From: Roseateles_B flavus
GTDB taxonomy: Bacteria > Pseudomonadota > Gammaproteobacteria > Burkholderiales > Burkholderiaceae_C
DNA: 64,000 nt
Direction of reading: 5' to 3'
Assembly: GCF_039872765.1 (NCBI RefSeq)
Contig: NZ_JBDPZC010000010.1
Span: 1 to 64,000, forward strand
The notes under the pieces were generated by a model. The model did no database searches. It worked only from the letters and a program-made list of their open reading frames with translations, and was not told where the DNA came from. Positions 8,038-16,312 of this stretch are shown here, piece by piece (the first letter of the stretch is position 1; every line of letters starts with the position of its first letter). The position numbers were made by a program, and so were the translations under genes.

Positions 8038-8721
8038 ATGTCATTGTTCAGCGTTCTGATCGTCGAAGACCAGGTCCGGTTCCGGGAAGCCTTCGAGAAA
8101 TCCCTGTCCCAGGCCAGTGACATCCGTCTGCTGGGCATGGCGTCCGACCTGCAGCAGGGCCGGCGCATGTTCGACCAGCTGCGCCCCGACGTGCTCCTGG
8201 TGGACCTGGACCTCCCCGGCGGCAGCGGCATCGAGCTCATCCGCCATGCGGCCCAGGCCCATCCCGACTGCGAGGTCATGGTGATCTCGGTCTTCGGTGA
8301 CGAGCAGCACGTGCTGTCCAGCATCGAGGCCGGCGCCACCGGCTACCTGCTCAAGGACAGCCTTGCCCTGGACCTCCCCGACCAGCTGCGCGCGCTGCGC
8401 AGCGGCGGCAGCCCCATCAGCCCCGTCATCGCCCGCCGGCTGCTGCTGCGCCTGAATGCCGGCACCCAGCATCTGCAGGGCCTGCCGCCCGAGACGGGCG
8501 CGGCGCCGCTGGACGAAAACGTCATCGCCCTGTCCGAGCAGGAATCCCGCGTGCTGCACCTGGCGGCCAAGGGCTTCACCTTCGACGAGATCGCGCAGTT
8601 CCTGCAGGTCTCGCCGCATACCGTCATGACCTATGTCAAGCGCATCTACCGCAAGCTGCAGGTGCGCTCCAAGGTCGAGGCCATCTACGAGGCGCGCCGC
8701 CTGGGCTGGCTGCGCGACTGA
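8038..8721 (+). CDS. NarL/LuxR-type response regulator, no adjacent kinase
   Basis: A 227-residue two-domain regulator. The receiver domain has D11, the phosphoacceptor D56 in LLVDLDLPGGSG, and the conserved lysine in YLLKDS. The C-terminal helix-turn-helix is LSEQESRVLHLAAKGFTFDE followed by IAQFLQVSPHTVMTYVKRIY, a normal LuxR-type domain. No histidine kinase gene is next to it, so it is an orphan here and its partner must be elsewhere. It sits between a HAD gene and slmA. TTGACG at 7962-7967 could be part of its promoter, without a clear -10. Confidence 0.9.
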   Translation: MSLFSVLIVEDQVRFREAFEKSLSQASDIRLLGMASDLQQGRRMFDQLRPDVLLVDLDLPGGSGIELIRHAAQAHPDCEVMVISVFGDEQHVLSSIEAGATGYLLKDSLALDLPDQLRALRSGGSPISPVIARRLLLRLNAGTQHLQGLPPETGAAPLDENVIALSEQESRVLHLAAKGFTFDEIAQFLQVSPHTVMTYVKRIYRKLQVRSKVEAIYEARRLGWLRD

Positions 8722-8800
8722 ATCGACGGACCCACACAGGCCCGCGAGGGCCTGAAGATGGCCGAGGGCGCCACGGGCCTGTGCCAGAATCCACAGCGCC

Positions 8801-9466
8801 ATGCACGTCGCCGCCTCCCCCGATCTGGACCCCGAAGACCCTGCCGCCGGTGCCCCCGAAGCGGCAGCGCCCGAGACCAAGCGCCGCACCCGCCCGAAGC
8901 CGGGCGAGCGCCGGGTGCAGATCCTGCAGACCCTGGCCAGCATGCTGGAGCAGCCCGGCGCCGAGCGCGTGACCACCGCCGCGCTGGCCGGCCGCCTGGA
9001 AGTCAGCGAGGCCGCGCTGTACCGCCACTTCGCCAGCAAGGCCCAGATGTTCGAGGGTCTGATCGAATTCATCGAGTCCAGCATCTACACCCTGCTGAAC
9101 CAGATCACCGAGCGCGAGGCCACCGGCCTCGTGCAGGCGCAGCGCATCGTCTCGGTGCTGCTGCAGTTCGGCGAGCGCAACCCGGGCATGAGCCGGGTGA
9201 TGGTGGGGGACGCCCTCGTCTACGAGAACGAGCGGCTGATCCAGCGCATGAACCTGTTCTTTGATCGCGTCGAGGCCACGTTGCGGCAGGTGCTGCGTCA
9301 GGCCGCCGAGGCCGAGGGCTCCGAGACCCCGACGGTGCAGGCCAATGCCCAGGCCTCGGTGCTGGTGAGCTTCATCATCGGCCGGCTGCAGCGCTATGCC
9401 CGTTCAGGCTTCAAGCGCATGCCCACCGAGCAGCTGGACGTCGCCCTGGCCCTGCTGACGCGTTGA
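8801..9466 (+). CDS. slmA: Nucleoid occlusion factor SlmA, TetR family
   Basis: A 221-residue TetR-type DNA-binding protein that stops FtsZ assembly over the nucleoid. The N-terminal HTH includes VTTAALAGRLEVSEAALYRH and FASKAQMFEGLIEF, closely matching the SlmA form. A disordered Pro/Ala/Glu leader of about 25 residues precedes it. The gene lies near argB, as commonly seen in Burkholderiales. The coding end is followed by a 9-bp tandem repeat. Confidence 0.93.
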   Translation: MHVAASPDLDPEDPAAGAPEAAAPETKRRTRPKPGERRVQILQTLASMLEQPGAERVTTAALAGRLEVSEAALYRHFASKAQMFEGLIEFIESSIYTLLNQITEREATGLVQAQRIVSVLLQFGERNPGMSRVMVGDALVYENERLIQRMNLFFDRVEATLRQVLRQAAEAEGSETPTVQANAQASVLVSFIIGRLQRYARSGFKRMPTEQLDVALALLTR

Positions 9467-9481
9467 GTCAGTGGCCCGCGC

Positions 9482-9551
9482 GGGCCGCTTGGGCCGCTTG
9501 GGCCGCTTGGGCCGCTTGGGCCGCTTGGGCCGCTTGGGCCGCTTGGGCCGC
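9482..9551 (+). repeat. 9-bp tandem repeat gggccgctt, 7.8 copies
   Basis: Seven perfect units and one 7-base partial unit fill the gap between slmA and the DUF815 ATPase gene. If translation began at GTG 9471, the tract would encode repeated Gly-Arg-Leu in frame with the ATPase; because the unit is 9 bp, changes in copy number would not shift frame. The tract looks prone to slippage. Confidence 0.95.
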
Positions 9552-9590
9552 GTTTTACCTCTCATGCCCCGGTCCGCCGGGAAGACTGCC

Positions 9591-10523
9591 ATGTCCACCG
9601 ATGCCCTTGCCCAGTTCCTGAACCGCGCGGAAAGCCTGCTGGCCCGCGCGGAGTCCCTGCTGCCGCCGCAGCTCGGCGCGCCCGACTGGTCCGCCTCCAG
9701 CGCCTTCCGCTACCGCCGCCGGCGCGGCGTGCCGGTGCTGGAACCGGTGCGCCATGTGGCCACCATCCGGCTGGAGGCGCTGAAGGAGGTCGACGCCCAG
9801 AAGGAGCGCCTGTTGCAGAACAGCCGCCAGTTCGTTCAGGGCCGCCCGGCCAACAACGTGCTGCTGACCGGCGCGCGCGGCACGGGCAAGAGCTCGCTGA
9901 TCAAGGCGGTGCTCAACGAGTTCTCGGACCAGGGCCTGCGCCTCATCGAGGTGGACAAGGCCGACCTCGTGGACCTGCCCGACCTCGTCGACCTGGTGGC
10001 CGAGCGCCCCGAGCGTTTCATCATCTTCTGCGACGACCTCAGCTTCGAGGAAGGCGAGGCCGGCTACAAGGCGCTGAAGTCCATGCTGGACGGCTCCATC
10101 GCCGCCGCGAGCGACAACGTGCTGATCTACGCCACCAGCAACCGCCGCCATCTGCTGCCCGAGCAGATGCGCGACAACCTCGCGGCCCGCGTCGACGAGA
10201 ACGGCGAGCTGCACCCCGGCGAGGCCATCGAGGAGAAGGTGAGCCTGTCCGAGCGCTTCGGCCTGTGGATCAGCTTCTATCCCTTCAGCCAGCAGGAATA
10301 CCTGGCCATCGCGGCCCAGTGGCTGCGGCACTTCGGCCTGGACGAGGCCGCCATCGCGGCCGCACGCCAGCCGGCGCTGGTCTGGGCCCTGGAGCGCGGC
10401 TCGCGCTCCGGCCGCGTGGCCTACCAGTTCGCCCGTGACCTGGCCGGGCGAGGGGGCCCCGACGCCGCGGCAGCGGCCCCTGCGGGCGACGCGCCCATCC
10501 CCGATGACCTGGACCAGGCCTGA
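9591..10523 (+). CDS. DUF815-family AAA-type ATP-binding protein
   Basis: A 310-residue protein of the DUF815 family, a P-loop NTPase of unknown role. The Walker A motif is GARGTGKSS (residues 94-102). The Walker B-like ERFIIFCDDLSF is followed by EGEAGYKALKSMLDG, a family hallmark, and later come ATSNRRHLLPE and LSERFGLWISFYPF. ATG 9591 is preferred; ATG 9564 and GTG 9471 are in-frame alternatives that would add, respectively, nine residues or the Gly-Arg-Leu repeat. The stop is 4 bases before the Nudix start, so these genes form an operon. The last 25 residues are Ala/Pro-rich and probably disordered. Confidence 0.88.
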   Translation: MSTDALAQFLNRAESLLARAESLLPPQLGAPDWSASSAFRYRRRRGVPVLEPVRHVATIRLEALKEVDAQKERLLQNSRQFVQGRPANNVLLTGARGTGKSSLIKAVLNEFSDQGLRLIEVDKADLVDLPDLVDLVAERPERFIIFCDDLSFEEGEAGYKALKSMLDGSIAAASDNVLIYATSNRRHLLPEQMRDNLAARVDENGELHPGEAIEEKVSLSERFGLWISFYPFSQQEYLAIAAQWLRHFGLDEAAIAAARQPALVWALERGSRSGRVAYQFARDLAGRGGPDAAAAAPAGDAPIPDDLDQA

Positions 10524-10527
10524 CCCC

Positions 10528-10998
10528 ATGAAGAACGAATCGACGACGACCGCCTACCCCGCCGACCGCGTGCCCGTGGACGTGGCGGTGGGCGTGCTGG
10601 TGCAGCGCGACGCGCAAGGCCGCGAGGCCGACTTCCTGCTGACCTCCCGCCCCGAGGGCAAGGTCTACGCCGGCTACTGGGAATACCCGGGCGGCAAGCT
10701 GGAGGCCGGCGAGACCGTGGAGCAGGCCCTGCGCCGCGAGCTGCACGAGGAGCTGGGCATCACCATCGGCGCGGCCCACCCTTGGAAGATCGAGGTGATG
10801 GACTACCCCCACGCCCGCGTGCGCCTGCACTTCTGCAAGGTCTACGACTGGCAGGGCGAGTTCGAGATGCGCGAGGGCCAGCAGATGGCCTGGCAGGGCC
10901 TGCCGGTGACGGTGCAGCCCGTGCTGCCGGGCACCATTCCCGTGCTGCAGTGGTTCGCCGCCGAGCGCGGCTTTCAGGGGGCCACCCACCATGGCTGA
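10528..10998 (+). CDS. Nudix hydrolase, MutT/8-oxo-dGTP diphosphatase-like
   Basis: A 156-residue Nudix protein. The box G56-x5-E62-x7-R70-E71-L-x-E74-E75-x-G77 is complete, and YAGYWEYPGGKLEAGE before it matches MutT-type enzymes that hydrolyse oxidised guanine nucleotides. ATG 10528 is chosen because the product then begins just before the core; the longer frame to 10435 overlaps the ATPase gene. Its stop overlaps the hisI start by 8 bases, linking it to hisI translation. Oxidised-nucleotide clearance is the likely role. Confidence 0.87.
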   Translation: MKNESTTTAYPADRVPVDVAVGVLVQRDAQGREADFLLTSRPEGKVYAGYWEYPGGKLEAGETVEQALRRELHEELGITIGAAHPWKIEVMDYPHARVRLHFCKVYDWQGEFEMREGQQMAWQGLPVTVQPVLPGTIPVLQWFAAERGFQGATHHG

Positions 10999-11404
10999 GT
11001 ACACTGCCGCCATGGATTGGCTGGATCAGATCAAGTGGGACGAGCAGGGCCTGGTGCCCGTCATCGCCCAGGAGCGCGACACGGGCGATGTGCTCATGTT
11101 CGCCTGGATGAACCGCGAGGCCCTGCGCCTCACCGCGGAGAAGGGCGAGGCCGTCTACTGGAGCCGCTCGCGCCAGAAGCTGTGGCACAAGGGCGAGGAG
11201 TCCGGCCACATCCAGCAGGTGCACGAGATGCGCCTGGACTGCGACAACGACGTCGTCCTGCTCAAGATCACCCAGCGCGGCCACGAGCCCGGCATCGCCT
11301 GCCACACCGGCCGCCACAGCTGCTTCTTCCAGCGCCTGGACGGCCAGCAGTGGACCGCCGTGGAGCCAGTGCTCAAGGACCCACACCAGATCTACAGCAA
11401 GTGA
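10991..11404 (+). CDS. hisI: Phosphoribosyl-AMP cyclohydrolase
   Basis: A 137-residue enzyme for the third step of histidine synthesis, opening the purine ring of phosphoribosyl-AMP. Signatures are VLMFAWMNREAL, YWSRSRQKLWHKGEESGH, the metal site LDCDND, and HTGRHSCFF with its zinc-binding cysteine. The start may be ATG 10991, overlapping the Nudix stop, or ATG 11012 (MDWLDQIKW), which better matches the usual N-terminus. hisE follows after 5 bases. The other his genes are not upstream. Confidence 0.95.
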   Translation: MAEYTAAMDWLDQIKWDEQGLVPVIAQERDTGDVLMFAWMNREALRLTAEKGEAVYWSRSRQKLWHKGEESGHIQQVHEMRLDCDNDVVLLKITQRGHEPGIACHTGRHSCFFQRLDGQQWTAVEPVLKDPHQIYSK

Positions 11405-11409
11405 GCGCG

Positions 11410-11745
11410 ATGAACGGCAATGACATCCTGGCCCGCCTGGGCGAGACCATCGATTCCCGCAAGCCCGAGGCCGGCGGCGACCCGTCGGCGAGCTATGTGG
11501 CCAAGCTCTTCCACAAGGGCCTGGACAGCATCCTGAAGAAGATCGGCGAGGAAGCCACCGAGGTCGTGCTGGCCGCCAAGGATGGCGACCCCGCCAAGCT
11601 CACCTACGAAGTGGCCGACCTCTGGTTCCACTCCATGATCGCCCTCAGCGCCCTGGGCCTGAAGCCGGCGGACGTGCTGAACGAGCTGGCGCGGCGCGAG
11701 GGGCTGTCGGGGTTGGAGGAGTTTGCGGCGCGGCCCAAGGGCTGA
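11410..11745 (+). CDS. hisE: Phosphoribosyl-ATP pyrophosphatase
   Basis: A 111-residue all-helical MazG-like enzyme that performs the second step of histidine synthesis, converting phosphoribosyl-ATP to phosphoribosyl-AMP. The signature SYVAKLFHKGLDSILKKIGE is followed by EATEVVLAAKD and YEVADLWFHSMI, which carry the Mg-binding acidic residues. It is separate from hisI, as usual in betaproteobacteria rather than fused as in enterics. Confidence 0.95.
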   Translation: MNGNDILARLGETIDSRKPEAGGDPSASYVAKLFHKGLDSILKKIGEEATEVVLAAKDGDPAKLTYEVADLWFHSMIALSALGLKPADVLNELARREGLSGLEEFAARPKG

Positions 11746-11822
11746 GCGCAGGCGCAAGGGGACGGAACGAGCTGAAGAACAGGCCGCCGTCGAGGATCAG
11801 CACAGTCCAGGGAGGACACGCG

Positions 11823-12263
11823 ATGGAACACACACTGCACCGGCCGGCCCGGCCCGAGATGACGGCACAGCGGGAGCAAAGCCTGCGCCAGCTGACGCTG
11901 ACGATGTATCTGCTCTACGGCTTCAGCCTGTTCACCGGCCTGCCGGTGGTGGTGGCGCTGATGCTGAACTACGTGCGCCTGTCGGAAAGCCGGGGCACGA
12001 TCTATCACAGCCATCTGCGCTGGGCGCTGCACACCTTCTGGTGGGGCATGGCCTGGACGCTCCTGGGCTGGTGCATGCTGGCCCTGGGTGCAGGCAGCAT
12101 CCTGAACCTGATCTACGGCGGCCTTGAGCCTTCCGACCTGGTCCGGCACTTCGCGGGCTTCAGCGGAACCGGCATGGTTGTGCTGGCGTTGAACTGGCTC
12201 TGGCTGCTGTCCCGCCTTGTGCGCGGCTTGCTGAACTGGAACGAATATCGCCGCATGCGGTAA
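11823..12263 (+). CDS. Small inner-membrane protein, DUF4870-like
   Basis: A 146-residue protein with three predicted membrane segments (about residues 27-50, 69-95 and 110-132). A conserved-looking HSHLRWALHTFWWGMAW segment precedes the second helix. Position between hisE and HIT/tat matches a small membrane protein commonly found there in Burkholderiales. The function is unknown. ATG 11823 follows ggagg with spacing of about 7. Confidence 0.8.
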   Translation: MEHTLHRPARPEMTAQREQSLRQLTLTMYLLYGFSLFTGLPVVVALMLNYVRLSESRGTIYHSHLRWALHTFWWGMAWTLLGWCMLALGAGSILNLIYGGLEPSDLVRHFAGFSGTGMVVLALNWLWLLSRLVRGLLNWNEYRRMR

Positions 12264-12297
12264 CGGACCGCATGCCCAGCCCTGCAAAGAGGAACCC

Positions 12298-12645
12298 ATG
12301 TCCCACGACCCCAACTGCATCTTCTGCAAGATCATCGCCGGCCAGATCCCCTCGAAGAAGGTCTACGAGGATGAGGAGCTGCTGGCCTTCCATGACATCC
12401 ACCCCTGGGCGCCGGTCCATGTGCTGATCATCCCCAAGCTGCATATCGCCAGCATGGTGGAGCTGACGGAGGCTCATGCGCCGCTGCTGGGCAAGATGAG
12501 CGTGCTCGCACCCAAGCTGATGAAGGAGTTGGGCGTGAGCAACGGTTTCCGCACGGTGATCAACACCGGGCCGGACGGCGGGCAGGAGGTCTACCACCTG
12601 CACATGCATGCCATGGGCGGGCCCAGGCCGTGGCTGAAGGGCTGA
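12298..12645 (+). CDS. HIT-family nucleotide-binding hydrolase
   Basis: A 115-residue histidine-triad protein (HINT branch). The triad is H100-x-H102-x-H104 in VYHLHMHAMGG. The N-terminal CIFCKIIAGQIPS is also typical and carries a CxxC pair. Such proteins hydrolyse adenosine phosphoramidates and aminoacyl-AMP. ATG 12298 has agaggaac upstream. Confidence 0.94.
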   Translation: MSHDPNCIFCKIIAGQIPSKKVYEDEELLAFHDIHPWAPVHVLIIPKLHIASMVELTEAHAPLLGKMSVLAPKLMKELGVSNGFRTVINTGPDGGQEVYHLHMHAMGGPRPWLKG

Positions 12646-12716
12646 CGGCGCCTTCTTGAAACTTTGATGAATCAGGGGCATCTGTCCAGTCGCAAGGGAC
12701 TGTCATGGCAGGCGCC

Positions 12717-12722
12717 TAGAAT
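12717..12722 (+). promoter_or_regulatory. Candidate -10 element upstream of tatA
   Basis: TAGAAT lies 27 bases before the tatA start, with no convincing -35. It would allow tatABC to be transcribed separately from the his-HIT genes. Confidence 0.45.
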
Positions 12723-12749
12723 CGAGCATTCGCTTTTGAGGAGACCACG

Positions 12750-12977
12750 ATGGGTGGACTGAGCATTTGGCACTGGCTGATCGTGCTGGTGGTGGTGGTG
12801 ATGGTGTTCGGCACCAAGAAGTTGCGCAATGTGGGCTCGGACCTCGGCGCGGCGGTCAAGGGCTTCAAGGACGGCATGAAGGACGGTTCCGCCGCTGACG
12901 CCCCCGCTCAGCAGGTGAGCCACAACAAGGCGCAGGACCCGAACACGGTCGACGTCGACGCCAAGACCAAGTCCTGA
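12750..12977 (+). CDS. tatA: Sec-independent translocase subunit TatA
   Basis: A 75-residue protein with one N-terminal membrane helix (about residues 5-22, HWLIVLVVVVMVF), the FGTKKLRNVGSDLG hinge and a charged amphipathic helix, then a polar tail. TatA oligomers form the passage for folded twin-arginine substrates. ggag precedes the start. tatB starts 11 bases after the stop. Likely clients here include the Rieske protein PetA. Confidence 0.96.
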   Translation: MGGLSIWHWLIVLVVVVMVFGTKKLRNVGSDLGAAVKGFKDGMKDGSAADAPAQQVSHNKAQDPNTVDVDAKTKS

Positions 12978-12988
12978 GCTGAGCACGG

Positions 12989-13450
12989 ATGATTGATTTC
13001 GGCTTTGACAAGCTGGCGCTGATCGGCGCCGTGGCCCTGATCGTGATCGGACCGGAGCGCCTGCCCAAGGTGGCGCGCACGGCTGGTCATCTCATGGGCA
13101 AGGCCCGGCGCTATGTGGCCGAGGTCAAGGCCGAGGTCAACCGCTCCATGGAGCTCGAAGAGCTCAAGAAGATGAAGGGCCAGTTCGAGGACGCTGCGCG
13201 CGACGTCGAACAGAGCGTCCAGCAGGAAGTCAATTCCGCCACCCAGGCCTTTGACCAGACCTGGCAGAGCATTGGCGGCGAGGGCAGCAGCTATGAGCCG
13301 CTGCCGCCCAGCTATCGCCACCCGGGCAAGAAGTGGCGCGTCAAGCGCGGCGCGGTGCCGCTCTGGTACAAGAAGCAGCAGGGAGTGCGCCGCCATGTGC
13401 AGTCCGGTGCGGCGCGCGTGGCCCGGTTCCGCCCTTCCTCGCGATTCTGA
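12989..13450 (+). CDS. tatB: Twin-arginine translocase subunit TatB
   Basis: A 153-residue protein with the TatB start MIDFGFDKLALIGAVALIVI, followed by GPERLPKVARTAGHLMGKAR and a long charged helix. TatB with TatC forms the signal-peptide receptor. The C-terminus is rich in arginine. It lies between tatA and tatC in the usual order. Confidence 0.96.
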   Translation: MIDFGFDKLALIGAVALIVIGPERLPKVARTAGHLMGKARRYVAEVKAEVNRSMELEELKKMKGQFEDAARDVEQSVQQEVNSATQAFDQTWQSIGGEGSSYEPLPPSYRHPGKKWRVKRGAVPLWYKKQQGVRRHVQSGAARVARFRPSSRF

Positions 13451-13485
13451 TCCTGCCCTGACAAGCCGAGAAGGCGTCCCTTCCC

Positions 13486-14277
13486 ATGAGTTCCTCTCCC
13501 GAAGACGAACTGGCTGGCACCGAGCAGCCCTTCGTGTCGCACCTGATCGAGCTGCGTGATCGCCTGATCCGCGCGCTGCTGGCCATCGGCGTGGCCTTCG
13601 GCCTGCTGTGCCTCTATCCCGGCCCTGCCGGCCTCTACGACCTGCTGGCGGCGCCGCTCGTGGCGCATCTGCCCAAGGGCTCGTCGATGATCGCCACCAA
13701 TGTGCTCTCGCCCTTCCTGGTGCCGCTGAAGATCACGATGCTGGCGGGCTTCCTCGTGGCGCTGCCGGTGGTGCTGTACCAGGTCTGGGCCTTCGTGGCG
13801 CCTGGGCTCTATTCGCACGAGAAGCGTCTGGTCCTGCCCCTGGTGGTCTCCAGCACAGTGCTCTTCTTCATCGGCGTGGCCTTCTGCTATTTCTTCGTCT
13901 TCGGCCAGGTCTTCAAGTTCATCCAGGGCTTTGCGCCCAAGAGCATCATGGCGGCGCCGGACATCGAGGCCTACCTGGGCTTCGTGATGACCATGTTCAT
14001 CGCCTTCGGTGCGGCCTTCGAGGTGCCCGTGGTGGTGGTGGTGCTGGCCCGCATGGGCCTGGTGACGGTCGAGAAGCTGCGCGAGTTCCGGGGCTACTTC
14101 ATCGTGCTGGCCTTCGTGATCGCGGCCATCATCACGCCCCCGGACATCGTCTCCCAGCTGGCCCTGGCCATCCCCATGTGCCTGCTGTACGAGCTGGGCA
14201 TCTGGTCCGCCGGCGCCTTCATTCGCGCCACCAAGGCCCCCGACGACACCGACGACGCCAAGGACGCCGCGGGCTGA
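13486..14277 (+). CDS. tatC: Twin-arginine translocase subunit TatC
   Basis: A 263-residue polytopic protein with six predicted membrane helices. The signature LIELRDRLIRAL near the N-terminus and the conserved FEVPVVVVVLARMGLVTVEK with the preceding glutamate identify TatC, which binds the twin-arginine motif. AFVIAAIITPPDIVSQL is the other strongly conserved segment. It ends 51 bases before the convergent protease gene. Confidence 0.97.
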   Translation: MSSSPEDELAGTEQPFVSHLIELRDRLIRALLAIGVAFGLLCLYPGPAGLYDLLAAPLVAHLPKGSSMIATNVLSPFLVPLKITMLAGFLVALPVVLYQVWAFVAPGLYSHEKRLVLPLVVSSTVLFFIGVAFCYFFVFGQVFKFIQGFAPKSIMAAPDIEAYLGFVMTMFIAFGAAFEVPVVVVVLARMGLVTVEKLREFRGYFIVLAFVIAAIITPPDIVSQLALAIPMCLLYELGIWSAGAFIRATKAPDDTDDAKDAAG

Positions 14278-14328
14278 CCGCCCGCCCCGGCAAACGGCCA
14301 AGCGCGGGCCTTCCCGCTGCCTGACGCC

Positions 14329-15519
14329 TCAGTTCGGGTTGTCTTCCGCCTTGGGCCGCGGCCGCTGGCCGACCTTCAGCACGAAGGCCTTGCGCTCGGC
14401 GCCGCGCTGTACTTCCAGCCTGGCCTGGCTGCCGGGTGTCAGGGCCGCCACGGTCGTCAGCAGCTCGTTGGGGCTCTGCACGGTCTTGCCGGCCACGCTG
14501 AGCACCACATCGCCCGGCTTGATGCCGGCCTGTTCCGCCGGCCCCTTGAGGATCACGCCGCTGACCATCACGCCGCGCAGCTGCGGCAGATGGAAGGCCT
14601 CCAGCACCTCGGGGGTGATCTCGCGCGTCTGCACGCCCACCCAGCCGCGCAAGACCTGACCCTGCTTGATCAGCGCCTCCATCACCTCGCGGGCCAGGCT
14701 CACGGGGATGGCGAAGCCGATGCCCATGCTGCCGCCGCTGCGCGAGTAGATGGCGGTGTTGATGCCCAGCAGCTGGCCTTGCGTGTCCACCAGGGCGCCG
14801 CCGGAGTTGCCGGGGTTGATGGCGGCATCGGTCTGGATGAAGTTCTCGAAGGTCGACAGGCCCAGCTGCTTGCGACCCAGGGCGCTGACGATGCCCGAGG
14901 TCACCGTCTGGCCCACGTTGAAGGGGTTGCCGATGGCCAGCACGGCGTCGCCCACCTGCAGGCTGTCGGCTTCGCCCAGGCGCATCACCGGCAGATTGGG
15001 CAGGCGGATGCGCAGCACGGCGAGGTCGGTGTCGGGGTCGGTGCCGATCAGCTCGGCGGTGGTCTCGCGGCCGTCGCTGAGCTGGATCAGGATCTCGGTG
15101 GCGTTCTCGACCACATGGTTGTTGGTGAGCACATAGCCTTCGGGCGACACGATGACGCCGGAGCCGGTGCCGCGCGGGCCATCGGGCTCGTCCTCGTCGG
15201 GGCTGCCGCCGTGGTAGCGCAGCCAGGCTTCCTCCTCCTCGCTGAGCGGCTGGCCGGGCTTGCTGGCGCTGATGCTCACCACGGCCGGCGCCGCCAGGCG
15301 GGCGGCCTCCGCATAGCCGGGGCGCTTGCCGCTGCTGGCGCCTTGCTGCAGGCTGGGGGCCGGATGCAGGCTGCCCTGCAGCCATTGCGGCTTCAGCGTG
15401 GCCACCACGAAGTAGCCGGCCAGCGCCACGGTCGTGGCCTGGGAGAAAATCAGCCAGGACCGGCGCAGGGGCGAGGGCGCTCCCGCAGGCTGGGAGGAAG
15501 ACGAGGACGATGTGGACAT
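14329..15519 (-). CDS. DegS/DegQ-like trypsin-family serine protease with one PDZ domain
   Basis: A 396-residue membrane-anchored periplasmic protease. A Ser-rich cytosolic start is followed by one membrane helix (residues 22-42). The catalytic triad is H135 in TNNHVV, D165 in DTDLAVLRI and S239 in GNSGGALV. A single PDZ domain covers about residues 290-385 (GPAEQAGIKPGDVVLSVAGK). One helix plus one PDZ is the DegS plan, suggesting stress signalling or quality control. ATG 15519 shares a CATG with the divergent NIF3-like gene; ATG 15531 is the alternative and would overlap further. Confidence 0.9.
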   Translation of the reverse strand: MSTSSSSSSQPAGAPSPLRRSWLIFSQATTVALAGYFVVATLKPQWLQGSLHPAPSLQQGASSGKRPGYAEAARLAAPAVVSISASKPGQPLSEEEEAWLRYHGGSPDEDEPDGPRGTGSGVIVSPEGYVLTNNHVVENATEILIQLSDGRETTAELIGTDPDTDLAVLRIRLPNLPVMRLGEADSLQVGDAVLAIGNPFNVGQTVTSGIVSALGRKQLGLSTFENFIQTDAAINPGNSGGALVDTQGQLLGINTAIYSRSGGSMGIGFAIPVSLAREVMEALIKQGQVLRGWVGVQTREITPEVLEAFHLPQLRGVMVSGVILKGPAEQAGIKPGDVVLSVAGKTVQSPNELLTTVAALTPGSQARLEVQRGAERKAFVLKVGQRPRPKAEDNPN

Positions 15520-16312
15520 GAAGGAAGACATTGCAACGACCGGGCGGATCAGGCCCCAGGCCCTGCCGCGCGAGGCACTGCTGCGCTTGCTGGACGGCTG
15601 GCTGGAGCCGGGTCGTTTCAAGGATTATGGGCCCAACGGTCTGCAGCTTGAGGGTAAGCCCGAGGTGCGGCGCGTGCTGTGTGGCGTGACCGCCAGCCTG
15701 GCCCTGATCGAGGCGGCCATCGAGCGCGGCGCTGATGCGCTGCTGGTCCACCACGGCCTCTTCTGGCGCGGCCAGGAGCAGCGCTTGACGGGCTGGATGA
15801 AGACCCGCGTGCAGCGCCTGCTGGCCCACGACATCAACCTGATCGCCTACCACCTGCCACTGGACGCCCATGCCGAGCTGGGCAACAACGCGCAGCTGGG
15901 CCGCCAGTTCGGCTGGACGGCGGATGCCCGCTTCGGTGACCAGGACCTGGGCTTCTCGGGCCCCCTGCCCGAAGGTCAGCAGACCCTGGCCGGCCTGACG
16001 GGCGTGCTGGAACGGCAGCTCGCGCGCCCCGTCCTGGCCATCCCGGGCGATGGGCGGCCGCTGCGCCGCGTGGCCTGGTGCACCGGTGGGGCGCAGGGCT
16101 ACTTCGAGGCGGCGATCGCCAGCGGGGCCGACGTCTTCCTGACCGGCGAGATTTCCGAGCCCCAGGCCCATTACGCGGCCGAGACCGGCGTGGCCTTCGT
16201 TGCCGCCGGCCACCATGCCACGGAGCGCTACGGTGTGCAGGCCCTGGGCCGGCGCCTGGCCGATGAAGCCGGCCTCGACGTCGAGTTCCTGGACCTCCCC
16301 AACCCTGCATGA
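15518..16312 (+). CDS. NIF3-like dinuclear metal-centre protein (YbgI family)
   Basis: A 264-residue NIF3 family protein, which forms a hexameric toroid with two metal ions per subunit. Signatures are the N-terminal DYGPNGLQLEG, the metal-binding LLVHHGLFW, and AAGHHATERYG near the C-terminus. The biochemical role is unsettled; related proteins act on GTP or tetrahydrofolate intermediates. ATG 15518 is picked because the protein matches from there; the frame extends upstream to 15434 but that region codes for the protease on the other strand. pdxA starts at its stop (ATGA). Confidence 0.88.
   Translation: MKEDIATTGRIRPQALPREALLRLLDGWLEPGRFKDYGPNGLQLEGKPEVRRVLCGVTASLALIEAAIERGADALLVHHGLFWRGQEQRLTGWMKTRVQRLLAHDINLIAYHLPLDAHAELGNNAQLGRQFGWTADARFGDQDLGFSGPLPEGQQTLAGLTGVLERQLARPVLAIPGDGRPLRRVAWCTGGAQGYFEAAIASGADVFLTGEISEPQAHYAAETGVAFVAAGHHATERYGVQALGRRLADEAGLDVEFLDLPNPA

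Noticed and set aside
9471..9590. N-terminal Gly-Arg-Leu extension of the DUF815 ATPase
   Set aside because: GTG 9471 lacks a ribosome site, and DUF815 homology begins after ATG 9591. It is kept as a possibility in the findings only.
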